Shown here: positions 1 through 12,745 of the stretch, piece by piece
Layout of the letters: each line of letters begins with the position of its first letter
Numbering within the stretch: the first letter of the stretch is position 1
From: Nemania diffusa
Lineage: Eukaryota; Ascomycota; Sordariomycetes; Xylariales; Xylariaceae
Direction: 5' to 3'
Assembly (NCBI GenBank): GCA_038501195.1
Contig: JBBPUQ010000003.1
Coordinates: 6,106,501-6,170,500, forward strand
Length of the DNA stretch: 64,000 bases
Program-made: the position numbers and the translations under genes
The notes under the pieces: generated by a model
What the model was told of the DNA's origin: nothing
The model's database searches: none
What the model saw: the letters and a program-made list of their open reading frames with translations, nothing else

Positions 1-3000
1 ATAGGCATTTTTTATAAACAACTATATATTATTAGTATTTAATTATTTCTGTTTAACTATTATTGTTAACTAATATTTTATAATATTTATACAAACAAAA
101 GCTAAAGCTAGCAATTTTTAAACTAAAATTAGAACTAAAAATATTAGTGCTTATATTTATATATAGTACTATATTTTATATAAATATACTAGCAGTTTTT
201 AGCAACATTTAAAAAAGCTATATAATAAATATAAATTAAACTACTTTTTAAGTTTTATTTTTTTTATATAAAAATATAATATTAAAAATATAACTGCTAG
301 TAATATTTTAAAAACAGCTATATTAAAGTTTTATTATAAATATATGTTTGCTATAAACTCTAATTTAATTAATTTAAATATTACTTAAATAAACTTTAGT
401 TTTTAAAACTTACTATATACAATTAAACTTGAAAATAAAATTTGTACAATTAAATTATTGTTTATATTATTATATAAGTTTAACTATTTAAGCTATATAG
501 TTTGTAAAAATAACAGCATTTTTAAAAAATTTGTTTTATGCTGCTATTTTTAAAACTTATTTAAAAATATTAACTTTTTAAACTTAATTAAAAAGCTAGC
601 TAATTTGCAGTTAATTATGTTTATATTATACTAAGTTAAAGCATATAATATATATAAGTAGTATTTTTATATATTTAATAAACATTTAGTTTTATTTGAT
701 ATATTTTAGTTTAAGCTGCTTATTTTTAACTCTGATTTTATAAAAATATTTTATTAAACTTAAGCAAATATATTTATATACAAACAATTTATAAACATTA
801 AGTGTTTTTTTTAAACTTTTTATAGCTAAAAAAAACAACTATATAATATATTAAAAACTTTAGCACAAAATACTATATTTTATTATAACGTTTGCTGCAA
901 ATGCTATATTTTATAGTTATATTTTATAACTGTTAATTTAAGCTAGCTTTTGTTATTACAAATAATGTAACTTTTTTTATTTATAAATTATGCTATATAT
1001 AATTTATTTTTTGTTGTTTTAATATATTATTTTAATATTTTTTTGTTTATATATACTATTTGATTTATTAAGTTTATTAAAAAGTTTGCTATATTTGCTT
1101 TGTTTAATACTATATTTTTTTATAAGCAATTTTAAACTAATTAGTACTTAAAGCACTTATATATAAACTAGTTATTTATTGAACTTTTTTAGCTTATATA
1201 TAAAAGCGGCATGCTTTTTTTATAATTTTAAATATAGAAAATAAAGTTTAACTACTATGTAAAAAATAAACAAAAAAAAAAAGCTTGTAATTTTAGCTTT
1301 AAAAATATAGTTTGTAAATATAACATAATATAGTTATTTAATAATGTTATAAAATAGTATATATTATATTTTATAAATGTAGTTTTAGTTTAAATATATT
1401 TACTTTTTTTTTAACTATATACTAATAATAAACAGTTATATTAAAATATATTATAAAGTGTTATAAAAACAGATATATTATTTAAAACAATGCTATAAAC
1501 TAATATTGTTTAAATATAAAACTATATAAAGTTATATAACTGCTAAAACAAAGTGTAAAAACTATATAGCGAAACTTTTAAATTTGTATTATAAACGATT
1601 ATTTATATTTATAACTTCGACTTTTTTAAAGCTTATAAACTTTATATTACTAAAATTAGCTTATTTATTAGTATTATTAACAACATATTATATAAAAAAT
1701 AGTTAAACTTAAATAGTAGCTATTTTTATATTTTAATAGTAATAAATATATACAAATTATATATTAAGATTTTTTTAGTACTAAAAAAATTTAAAATTAA
1801 AACACTTTTAATAAATAGCAAAATGTTATTTGAAAATAATATACTGCTTATATTTATTATAGCTTAATAGCACTGCTTTAAAAAAAAATGTGCTATAAAA
1901 AACTTTAGCAAAAACAGCGCTTACTTTTAGTTAATATATGTTTATTTAATATTTAGCGGCTTAAAAAGCACATTATTATAATTAGCTAAAACTTTTGTTT
2001 ATTAATATATAAAAATTTAAACTTATTAAAAAAAACTATATATAAAACAAAAACTATATAATATATTACTAAATAATTAAATTAACTATTACTAAGCTTA
2101 TATAAAAACATATATTTTTATTATATTAAACTTTAAATATACTAAGTTTTTATTTATATAGTTATTTTATTATATCGAGCTTAGGTTTTTTTTATTTAAT
2201 TTTATATATTATTATTTAAGCTTTTTAAAAAACTTGCTACAGTAACAATTAATATAATATATAACAATAATTTAGTTATTTAACAAAGCTTTACTATTTG
2301 CTATATTTATATTTATTTTGTTTGCTAACATTTAGTTTAAACTAAAAATAATTTAAACATACTATATAATAAATTATAGCTACAAGCTTTTAAAAAGCAT
2401 TATTTATACATATAGTATTTATTTAAAGTTTAAATTATTTATATAATATTTTATTTAATTATTTTTAAATAATAAAATATATACTTATTTTAAACAACTT
2501 TTACTAATGTTTATATACAGTTTTATTTTTTATTTTAAAAACTAAATTTATTGCTTTAATATATATTTTTATACTATAAACATTTTTTTTTTATTAATTG
2601 ATTTGTTTATACAGCTCGATTTTTTTAGTATTACAGCAAGCTACTTAATTTTAGTAGCTATTAACAAATAAATACTTACTACTATTTATTACTATTTGTA
2701 AAAATAATAAGAACTACTTTTAAAGCTTACTATATAAAAAAACTAAATAAAACAAAACAAAGTTAACAGCAACAGCGTAACTAATATAAATATTAGCTTA
2801 AACAATATTAATACAAACAATGTTTTTATTAATAGCAGTACTAATAACTAAAAAAAAAAAGCAAATAGTTTTAATATATTAATTAATAAAAATATTTTAT
2901 ATTAATGTTTTTTTGTTTGTAATTATATAACTTGCTGTTAATTTTTATTTATATATATTTTATATTGCTTTTTTTTAATAATTTTATTTATTATATATAA

Positions 3001-3130
3001 AGTTATAATATTATATAGTTAATATAGCTAAATTAATACAAAAAAAGAAATAAACAAAAAGTTAATATATTAAAAACAAAATTACTTAAAATATATTAAA
3101 CCTGTTTTTTAACTATATAACTATTTTAGG
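1..3130. other. Left block of the duplication, non-coding as it stands (copy 1)
   Basis: A+T-rich sequence without a recognisable gene, present again at 14775-17904. It keeps more C and G than the family R part. In the sampled lines the C bases follow A or G almost always. Frames on both strands are broken every few codons. It may be a decayed unique gene or element, but I could not recognise any protein family in it. Confidence 0.6.
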
Positions 3131-5085
3131 AGTTATATTATATTATTTAATATAAAATAATATACTTTTTAGTAAAATCTTAAAATAATTGCTATAATAA
3201 ATGTAATATTAATTTAATTAAATTTAATATTTATGCTATTTTATTTAATAAAAGCTAAGCTAACTAAATTTATATATAAATTAAACTATTTAAATAAATT
3301 GTTATATTTAGGCTTTTTTATTGTAATAACTTTTGTTATTAAAAAGTACTATATTATTATATTAAAGTTGCAACGTTAAATTATTTTAGTTTTTAATATA
3401 ATTGTTTTTATTTTTACTTTTGTTATTTTACTACTTATAGAAATATAAATTAAATTTTTTCATTTTTAACTATATTAATACTTTTAACTGTTATATTAAT
3501 TTAAATAAAGTAAAAACAAATCGATAGTACTTGCTAATTATTACTAGCATTTTAAAGTTTAATAAAACAATAGTTTATTATTTAAACTAAAATATTAAAT
3601 ATAAAATAAAAAAAATAGTATATTATATAATATATTATTACAATTTTATTATTATTTATAATATTAAACTTATTGCTTTAAATAAATCTTTTTATTTTTA
3701 TATTATATTATAAAATTATTAATGTTTTTTTTTTATATTTTACTAATAAAAAGTTATATACTTATAATATTTGAATATTTTTTAAATATATTTACAGAAA
3801 AATAATCTAGTAGTTTTTAGTACTAGTTATTTAAAAGTAATTTAAAATCTAAAACATATAAATTAAATAGCAGAGCTATTTATTACTTGATTTATTAACA
3901 CAACTTTTTTAAAAATAAAAAGCAAAAAAAAAACTAGTTTATATAACGTTGCAGTTTATATTTTTTAAATACAGTTATAATATTGTATAATTTAAACAAT
4001 TTATAAAATTAAAAGTTAATTATTTATATTATTTTTTAGCAAATAGTTATAAAAGCTTATATAAACAAATTTATATAAATAATACTACAAAATTACTTAT
4101 ACTATAACAAATACTCCGATTAAACTTATATAAAAAGTAAGTTTTTAAATTAATAAAGTTACTGCAACTGCAATATGTAGTTTTTTTTTATAGTATAATA
4201 AAGCAATAAAAAAACTTTATAATTTAAAAATTTTTAAAAAAAAACAAAAAAGTCAGATGTTTTAATATATACAAAAGCTAATATTATTTAATTTATTTGT
4301 AATTTTTAATACTTGTTTTTTAAAAAAAAAAATATAAAAAGTAGCAAATAGTTGTAACTATAAATATAAATTAATAGTAATTGCTAAATAAATATTAATA
4401 AAAGTTGCTTAAAAACAAGAACTTTTTTAAATTTAAAAATTTAAAACTTATTTACTTTTTAAAAACAGAAATTTAAAAAGCAGCAAACAGCTATAACTGT
4501 ATATACAAATTAATAATAATTACTAAATATATATTAACAGAAATTGTTTAAAAACAAAAACTTTTTTAAATATAAAAATTAAAAACTTATTTAGTTAAAA
4601 TTTGCTAATTTTAAAAAAAAAAAGTTATAAAAAAAATAAAAAAAGCAGATTTTATAAAAAAAAATTAACCGATTTATTAAAATTTTATTTTTAAACAAAA
4701 CTTAGTAAAAAATAAATAAAAAATAAAACATAAACAATAACTAAATATAATAAACACAAAAATATTAATTAAAATAAATATTTTAACTTAATATAAATTA
4801 TTTAAAAAAAAAAAAAAACAAAACAATTATATAAATATAAAACTATAACAATATAAAAGCAAAACTTATACTTTAAAAAAAAACAAATTAACAGCTAGCT
4901 ATTAAAACTTTAAAAAATTAAAAAAAACATATATTATAATAATAGTAATAAAAGTATTAATTATATTTTAAAAACTAATAAACTTTATATATAAACAATT
5001 TATTTTATAACTTTATAACTATAAAACTATATTAAAACTTATAAAAATAAAACAAACTGTTTTATAATTATACAATTATACTAAA
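3131..5085 (+). repeat. Family R monomer 1 (copy 1)
   Basis: Monomers are counted from a conserved box beginning AGTTATATTATAT. Shared landmarks follow in order: a box around GCTTTTTTTATT with a GCAACAA motif; a box with AGTTAATA and TTAATATAGTTA; and an A-tract box read as AAAAAGTTATAAAAAAAATA (here about 4601-4645). This monomer, about 1955 bases, is the most diverged at its 5' end. It contains a duplicated 139-bp sub-repeat at about 4341 and 4480, each carrying GCAAA and ending in the word TTAAAAACAARAACTTTTTT. Confidence 0.75.
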
Positions 5086-6972
5086 AATTATATTATATTA
5101 TATAATATAATATAATATAGTTTTAAAAAATAAATTAAATATTATATTATAATAAATATAATACTATTTTTTTTTAGTTAAGCTTGCTTTTTTGTTTAAT
5201 AAAACTAAAGCTAAACTAATTTAAATATAAATTAAAATAAATTTTTATGCTTTTTTTTTTTTAAATATAAACAATTTTTTTACAAAAAAGCTTTTTTTAT
5301 TATTATTAAGTTTACATTAATTGTTGCAACAACTTAAACAACATTAAATTAATTTAATTTTTTATATAGTTGTTTCTGTTGTTATTTTTACTGCTTAATT
5401 TATTATAAAACAATTTAAATCTTTTTATTTATATAGCTTTTGCTATATTTATTATATTTACTGCTTAAATATTTTTTATAACAAAATATTATTACTTGTT
5501 TACTACTATTTATATTTTTAAGTTTTTAAATATAATATTTTAATATTTATAGCAAAATATTTTATATATTTTTAAAATAACTATATTTTATATAATATAT
5601 TATTACTATTATATTTTGTTTATATATATTACAAATTGTTATTATATTAAATTTTTTAACTGTTAAACTATATTATATAATAATAACTTTTTTATTTTTA
5701 TACTTTTGTAAAAAAAAATCCGGCTTTTTATTAGTTTAGTTAGTTTTATTTAATATTTACAAAAGTATAATTTTGTAAAATTTACAGCAAGTTTTTTGTT
5801 AATATTAAAAAACTTAGATAATATAGTTTATATTAATAGCAGCTATATTTTTTAATAATATATATAAATATTATATAGTTTATTAAGTTTAATAATTTAA
5901 AAATTAATATTTAATTTTATATTATAGTTTAAAATAGTTATAAAAACTATAACAAATAAATTTGCAGCAATAATACAGTATAGCAAATTTTTTTTTACTA
6001 TTTATTTTGTTTTTATTTATATAAATAGCTGCTTTTTCGATTAATATAGTTATTTAAAAAATAATATATAGTTTTTTTTACAAGTTAATAAAGCAGTAGC
6101 AAAGCTATAAATAGCTAAAAATTATAAGTAAAAATAAATAATTAAATAAATTTAAATAAATGTTATATAATTTAAATATAATTGTTAATAAATATATTTA
6201 AAAACAAAAACTTTAGTTAAAACTAATAAATAAATAGCTATAACAAAATATAAAAATAGTTTATAATATTAAACAAATATTAATAAGTTTTATTTAAAAA
6301 CAAAAACTTTTTTAAATTAAACGATTAAATATATACTTAATAAAACATTGTTAACAATATAAACATTTTAACAAAAAAAAAACAAGATATAAAAAAAATA
6401 AAAGAAAAAAAAATAAAAAAAAAACATTTGTAAATATATAATAATTTAACAATATATAGTTTTTGTTTTTAAAAAAAACTAATAATAATAAAACAAATAA
6501 AAAACAAAATATAATAAATGTTTATATATTATAAACATATAAATATTAACTGTAAAAATGTTTTATTTTTAATTGAAATTAATAAAAAATAAACAAATAA
6601 AAAGCAAAATATAATAAATATTTAAATATTAATTTTACTAACTTTTTATTTTATAACAAAATATATTAAAAACAAAAAAAAGAAAACAGTTAAATAAATA
6701 TAAAAATATAATAATATAAACACAAAACTTATTTTATAAAAAAAAAAAATACTATTTAACTACTGCAGCTTTAAAAAATAAAACAATAGTATATTTTATA
6801 ATTACTAAAATAATAAACTATTAAATTGTTTTTTAAAAACAAATAAACTTTAAATATAACTAACTTTTTTTTTAACTATATAACTATATAACTATATTAA
6901 ACTTTATATACTAACAAACAAAACTTTTTATAAAACAGCAAAACTATTTATTAATGCTGCAACTATATTAAA
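5086..6972 (+). repeat. Family R monomer 2 (copy 1)
   Basis: About 1887 bases. It carries the start box at 5086, the GCTTTTTTTATT box near 5290 and the gene-free middle. Its A-tract box near 6371-6420 is a longer, more variable version than in the other monomers. The 18-base indel between the two large copies falls here, near 6630, inside a local direct repeat of an ATATTTAAATATT-type word. Confidence 0.75.
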
Positions 6973-9017
6973 AGTTATATTATATTTTATAATATAACAT
7001 AATATAGCTTTAAAAAATAAATTAAATATTATGTTATATTAAATATAATATAATTTATTTTAAAATAAATTTACTGTTTTATTTAGTAAAAAAAAAGCTA
7101 ATATATTTTTTATATAAATTAAAAATAGTTTTTAAGTTGTTTTATATTTTAGTATAATTATTTTTACTATTAAAAAGCTTTTTTTATTGCTATTAAGCTT
7201 TTTTTACTATTATTACACTTATATTAAATATTGCAACAATTTAAAAAATATTGAACTATTTTAATACTTTATATAGTTGTTTTTATTTTTGTTTTTACTG
7301 CTTTACTTATTAAATAACAATTAAAATCTTATTATTTTTATTTTATTTAATATTTCTGCTTTATTTTTTTAGTTTATTTTATTTACTTTGTTTATTTTAT
7401 TTATTATATTTATTATATAAATTAAATAAATAATAAATTGTTATAGCTTACTTGCTATTTTTTATTATATAAATCTTTTAAATATAATATTTTAATATTT
7501 ATAAAAAAATATTTAATATATTATTAAAATAAACATATACTAAATAATATATTGTAATTATTATGTTTTATTTATATATATTATAACTTACTGCTATTTT
7601 AATTTCTGTTATAAACAAATTATATTAAATAATTATAGCTTTTTTATTTATATATGCTAGTAGTATAAAGTCTAGCTTTTTTTTTATGTTGTTATATTTA
7701 TTTTATAACTACAAAAAAAAAATTTAGTAAATTTTAAAACAAGTTTTTTGCTAGTATTAAAAAAATTAAATAATATAGTTTTTGTTACTAATAGCTATAT
7801 TTTTTAATTATATATATATATATTGTATAATATATTAAGTTTAAAAATTAAAAAGTTAATATTTTATTTTATTTTATTGCTTTAAATAGTTATAAAAGCT
7901 TTTAAAAATAAATCTATAACAATAGTATAATATTATAACTAATATTTTGTTATATATTTTAACTGGACTTATATAAAAAAAAGCTTTTTTAATTAATATA
8001 GTTATTTAAAAAGCAGTATATAGTTTTTTTTGCAAGTTAATAAAACAATAACTAAACTATAAATAATTTAAAATTATTAAAAAAGCAAATAATTAAATAA
8101 GTTTAAATAAATATTGTATAAATTAAATATAGTTACTAATAAATATTTTTAAAAATAAAAACTTTAGTTAAAAAAAACAGCAACTAGTTGTAACTATATA
8201 TATAAATAAATAATAATTATTAAATAAATATTAGCAAAAGTTGTTTAAAAATAAAAACTTTTTTAAATTTTAAAATTTAAAATATATTTGTTTTTTAAAA
8301 ACAAGAATTTAAAAAGCAGCAAACAGCTACAACTATATATATAAATTAATAATAATTACTAAATATATATTAATAAAAATCGCTTAAAAATAAAAACTTT
8401 TTTAAATATAACAATTAAAAATTTATTTAGTTAAAATTTGTTAATTTTAAAAAAAAAAAGTTATAAAAAAAATAAAAAAAAGAAATTTTATAAAAGTATA
8501 ATAAAATCAATTGATTTATTAAAATTTTATATTAATTAATTAATTAAAAACTTGTTTTTAAAAAAGATTTATTTAATAAACTAATAAAACAAAAAATATA
8601 GCAAAAATTTATATATTATAAACTTGTTAATATTAAATAAAAAATGTTTTATTTTAATAAAAGATATTTTGATTAAAAAAAAAACAAAGTAATTAAATAA
8701 GTATAAAAAAGCGAAAACAAAAGTACAATATATATTTTATAAAAAAAAAAAAACAACTATTAGCTATTACAGCTTTAAAAAATAAAACAACAAAATAGTT
8801 TATAATTATTAAATAATAAAATTATTAAATGTTTTAAAAATAAATAAAATCTTTTTATAAATAACTTGTTTTATAACTATATAATATAATTATATAGCTA
8901 TATAGTTATATAATTATATAATTACTTTAAAAATTATATATTAACAAATAAAACTTTAACAAATAAAACTTTTTATAAAATAACAAACTTATTTTTTAAT
9001 ATTGCAACTATATTAAA
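6973..9017 (+). repeat. Family R monomer 3 (copy 1)
   Basis: About 2045 bases, the longest monomer. The GCTTTTTTTATT box is near 7172 and the A-tract box at about 8438-8482. Like monomer 1 it has the duplicated sub-repeat, here starting near 8177 and 8316, again exactly 139 bases apart. The same period in two monomers shows the sub-repeat is older than the monomer amplification, or spread by exchange between monomers. Confidence 0.75.
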
Positions 9018-10632
9018 AGTTATATTATATTTTATAATATAATATAATATAGTTTTAAAAAATAAATTAAATATTAAATTATATTAAATATAATATAATT
9101 TATTTTAAAATAAGTTTGCTGTTTTATTTAGTAAAAAAAAAATTAATATAATTTTTATATAAATTAAAATCGATTTTTATATTTTTTTTTATTTTAATAT
9201 AATTATTTTTATTAATAAAAAACTTTTTTTATTACTATTATATTTATATTAATTGTTGTAATAATTTAAAAAATATTAAACTATTTTAATATTTTATATA
9301 GTTATAATAGTTTTTATTTTTAATGTTTTAATTTAGCTTTAAATATTATAATTATAATTTTAGTTTTTAAACTTTATTGAAAATATTTAGTATTATTAAG
9401 CTTATTAAATAAACAAAAAATTAATATTATTAAAATATTATTTTTTATTTTATAAATAGTATATTTATAATATTAAAAGATTTATAACAAAGTATTTAAA
9501 ATGTTTTTGAAATAACTATATTTTTTGTAATATATAGCAATTACTATGTTTTGTTTAAATGTTGTACTATTTAACAAAAGTTTAATTTTTGCAACTTTTA
9601 AATTATGTTGCTTAATAATAGCATTTTTTTTTTTATAATTTAATATGTTAAAATCAAAAAATATTAATATATAGATAACTTTTTTGCTAATATGTAAAAA
9701 AAGAATTTAATAAGTTCTAAAACTATTTTTTTATAAGTATTAAAATATTTAAATAATATAGTTTATATTAATAGCAGCTATAACTTTTAATTGTAAGTAT
9801 AAATATTATATAATATATTTAGTTTAAAAATTAAAAAGTTAATATTTTATTTTATTTTATTGTTATAAATAATTATAAAAGCTTTTAAAAATAAGTTTAT
9901 AGTAATAATATAGTATTATAATTAATATTTTGCTATATATTTTAATTAAACTTATATATAAAGCAGTTTTTTTAACTAATATAATTATTAAAGAAATAAT
10001 ATATAGTTTTTTTTACAAGTTAATAAAGTAGTAATTAAACTATAAATTATTTAATATTGTAAAAAAAAGCAAATAATTAAATAAATTTAAGTAAATATTA
10101 TATAGTTTAAATATAATTACTAATAGCTGCTTTTAAAAATAAAAACTTGAATTAAAAGAAATAAATAAACAGTTATAACTATATATAAAAAAAGTTTATA
10201 ATTATTAAATTAGTATTAATAAATATTACTTAAAAACAAAAACTTTTTTAAATTTAGCAATTAAAAATTTATTTAGTTAAAATTTGCTAATTTTAAAAAA
10301 AAAAAGTTATAAAAAAAATAAAAAAAAGAAATTTTTAATAAAATATAATAAAATTAACTAATTTATTAAAATTTTATATTAATTTATTAACTAAAAACTC
10401 GTTTTTAAAAAAAACTTATTTTATAAACTAATAAAAACTAAAATATATAAAACATTTATATATTATAAACTAATAAATATTAAATTAAAAAGATTTTATT
10501 ATAACAAAATATATTTTAAATAAAATAATAAAATAGTTTATAACTATTAAGTAATAAAACTTTCAAATGTTTTAAAAACAAATAAGATTTATTTATAAAT
10601 AATTTATTTTTTAATACTATAACTATATTAAA
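9018..10632 (+). repeat. Family R monomer 4 (copy 1)
   Basis: About 1615 bases. The start box, the GCTTTTTTTATT box (near 9219) and the A-tract box (10283-10328) are all present. Only one copy of the 139-bp sub-repeat is seen, ending in an exact TTAAAAACAAAAACTTTTTT at 10230-10249, which accounts for part of the shorter length. Confidence 0.75.
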
Positions 10633-12148
10633 AGTTATATTATATTTTATAATATAATATAATATAGTTTTAAAAAATAAATTAAATATTAAATTATATT
10701 AAATATAATATAATTTATTTTAAAGTAAATTTATTGTTTTATTTAATAAAAAAAAAGCTAATGTAATTTTTATATAAATTAAAATCGATTTTTATGTTTT
10801 TTTTTGTTTTAGTACAATTATTTCTATTAGCAAAAAGCTTTTTTTACTGTTATAATATTTATATTAACTGTTACAACAATTTAAAAAACGTTAAATTATT
10901 TTAATATTTTATATAGTTATTTTTGTTTTTGTTTTTACTGCTTTATTTTTTAATAATAATTATAATTTTGTTTTTTAAACTTTATTAAAAATATTTAATA
11001 TTATCGACTTTATTAAATAAACAAAAAATTAATATTTTTAAAATATTATTTTTTAGTTCGCAAATAGTATATTTATAATACTAGAAAATTTATTATATAA
11101 TATTTAAAATATTTTTAAAATAATTGTATTTTTTGTAATATATAATAACTATTAAGTTTTGTTTATATGTTATATTATTTAATAAAAGTTTAATTTTTGT
11201 AATAGCTAAATTGTATTATTTAATAATACTATTTTTTGTTTTATAATTTAATAAGTTAAAGTTTGGAATTTTTATTTTGTAAATAACTTTTTTACTATTG
11301 TATAAAAAAACAATTTTGTAAGCTTTAAAATTAGTTTTTTATAAATATTAAAATAATTAAATAATATAGTTTATATTAATAGCAGCTATATTTATTAATT
11401 GTAAATGTATATTTTATAAGTTATACTTAATTTAAATATTTAAAAGTTAATATTGTTTATTGTTTTATATTTTACTATATATTTTAATTAAATTTATATA
11501 TAAAGCAGTTTTTTTAACTAATATAGTTATTAAAAAAATAGTATATAATTTTTTTTACAAGTTAATAAAGCAGCAGCAAAAATATAAGTTGTATAAAATT
11601 GTAAAAAAAAGCAAATAATTAAGTAAATTTAAGTAAGTTTTATATAATTTAAGTATAATTATTAATAGTTGCTTTTAAAAACAAAAACTTTAGTTAAAAG
11701 TAATAAATAAACAGCTATAACTATATATAAAAAAAGTTTATAATTACTAAACTAGTATTAATAAATGTTATTTAAAAATAAAAACTTTTTTAAATCTAAC
11801 AATTGAAAATTTACTTAGCTAAAATTTGCTAATTTTAAAAAAAAAAAGTTATAAAAAAAATAAAAAAAGAAAATTTTTAACAAAGCATAATAAAATCAAC
11901 TGATTTATTAAAATTTTATATTAATTTATTAATTAAAAATTTGTTTTTAACAAAAATTTATTTAATAACTAGTATAAAGCAAAAAATACAAATGATTTAT
12001 ATATTATAAACTTGTAAATATTAAATCGAAAACATTGTATAAAGTGACTTTTTTTTATTACAGCATAATTAGTGCTGCTATTAAAAAGCTTTATATTATA
12101 CTACTAAAATTGTATTAATTATTGCAACTATTGCAGCAGTATTAATTC
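10633..12148 (+). repeat. Family R monomer 5 and the start of a sixth, truncated (copy 1)
   Basis: Start box at 10633 and A-tract box near 11825-11868. A further GCTTT box with a GCAACTATTGCAGCAG-type motif near 12088-12140 marks the beginning of a sixth monomer that lacks the usual start box. The sequence leaves the family at 12149, whereas copy 2 reads on from the same point into more family R sequence. Confidence 0.75.
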
Positions 12149-12238
12149 TACCCACCTGCGGGTTAAAGTGTATAGCAAAATATTATTTTGACTTAAAAAA
12201 ATAATTTTTAACTTTTATACTATAAATCAAAACATCTA
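12149..12238. other. Repeat breakpoint with a small G+C-rich pocket
   Basis: Copy 1 stops matching copy 2 at 12149. The first 16 bases after the break split into TACC, CACC, TGCG and GGTT, far richer in G+C than anything within 10 kb, and include the CC and GG pairs that are rare elsewhere. CCCACCTGCGGG is an imperfect inverted repeat. It could be the end of an inserted element or a scar of the duplication. No transposon family was recognised. The rest, to 12238, is A+T-rich lead-in to the minisatellite. Confidence 0.55.
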
Positions 12239-12745
12239 ATAAAAACACTAAATAATATGTTGCTATTTCTAGCTTTTATCTACTTTTTTTAATGTACCTA
12301 ATAAAAACATTAAATAATGTGTTACTATTTCTGCTTTTTATTTACTTTTTTTAATGTATTTAATAAAAACATTAAATAATGTATTGCTATTTTTGCTTTT
12401 TATTTATTTCTTTTAATGTATTTAATAAAAACATTAAATAATATATTGCTATTTTTGTTTTTTATTTATTTTTTTTAATATACTTAATAAAAACATTAAG
12501 TAATATATTGTTATTTTTGCTTTTTATTTATTTCTTTTAATATATTTAATAAAAACATTAAATAATATATTGCTATTTTTGCTTTTTATTTACTTTTTTT
12601 AATGTACCTAATAAAAATATCAAATAATATATTATTATTTTTGCTTTTTATTTACTTTTTTTAATATATTTAATAAAAACATCAAGTAATATATTGCTAT
12701 TTTTGCTTTTTATTTACTTCTTTTAATGCATTTAATAAAAAACAA
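12239..12745 (+). repeat. 62-bp minisatellite, eight full units
   Basis: Units begin with ATAAAAAYAYYAARTAAT-type sequence at 12239, 12301, 12363, 12425, 12487, 12549, 12611 and 12673, with a partial ninth at 12735. The spacing is exactly 62 in every case. Differences between units are mostly C/T and G/A transitions, such as AATGTACCT against AATATACTT. There are no spacers between units, so this is not a CRISPR array. Confidence 0.95.

Larger units (their letters stand above)
1..12148 (+). repeat. Segmental duplication, copy 1 (left edge outside the window)
   Basis: This segment is colinear with 14775-26940. The offset is 14774 from base 1 to at least 4591 and 14792 from 8431 to 12139; the change is one ~18-base indel near 6630, where copy 2 has an extra direct repeat at about 21405-21422. 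Differences are overwhelmingly C/T and G/A transitions, with each copy keeping C or G where the other has T or A. For example TTTGCAGTTAA at 604 faces TTTATAGTTAA at 15378, and AAGTAGTATTTT at 656 faces AAGCAGCATTTT at 15430. Homology stops sharply at 12148. Since copy 1 is cut by the window edge, the true left limit is unknown. No intact frame survives. Confidence 0.95.

Noticed and set aside
12239..12745. CRISPR array
   Set aside because: Units are directly adjacent with no unique spacers.
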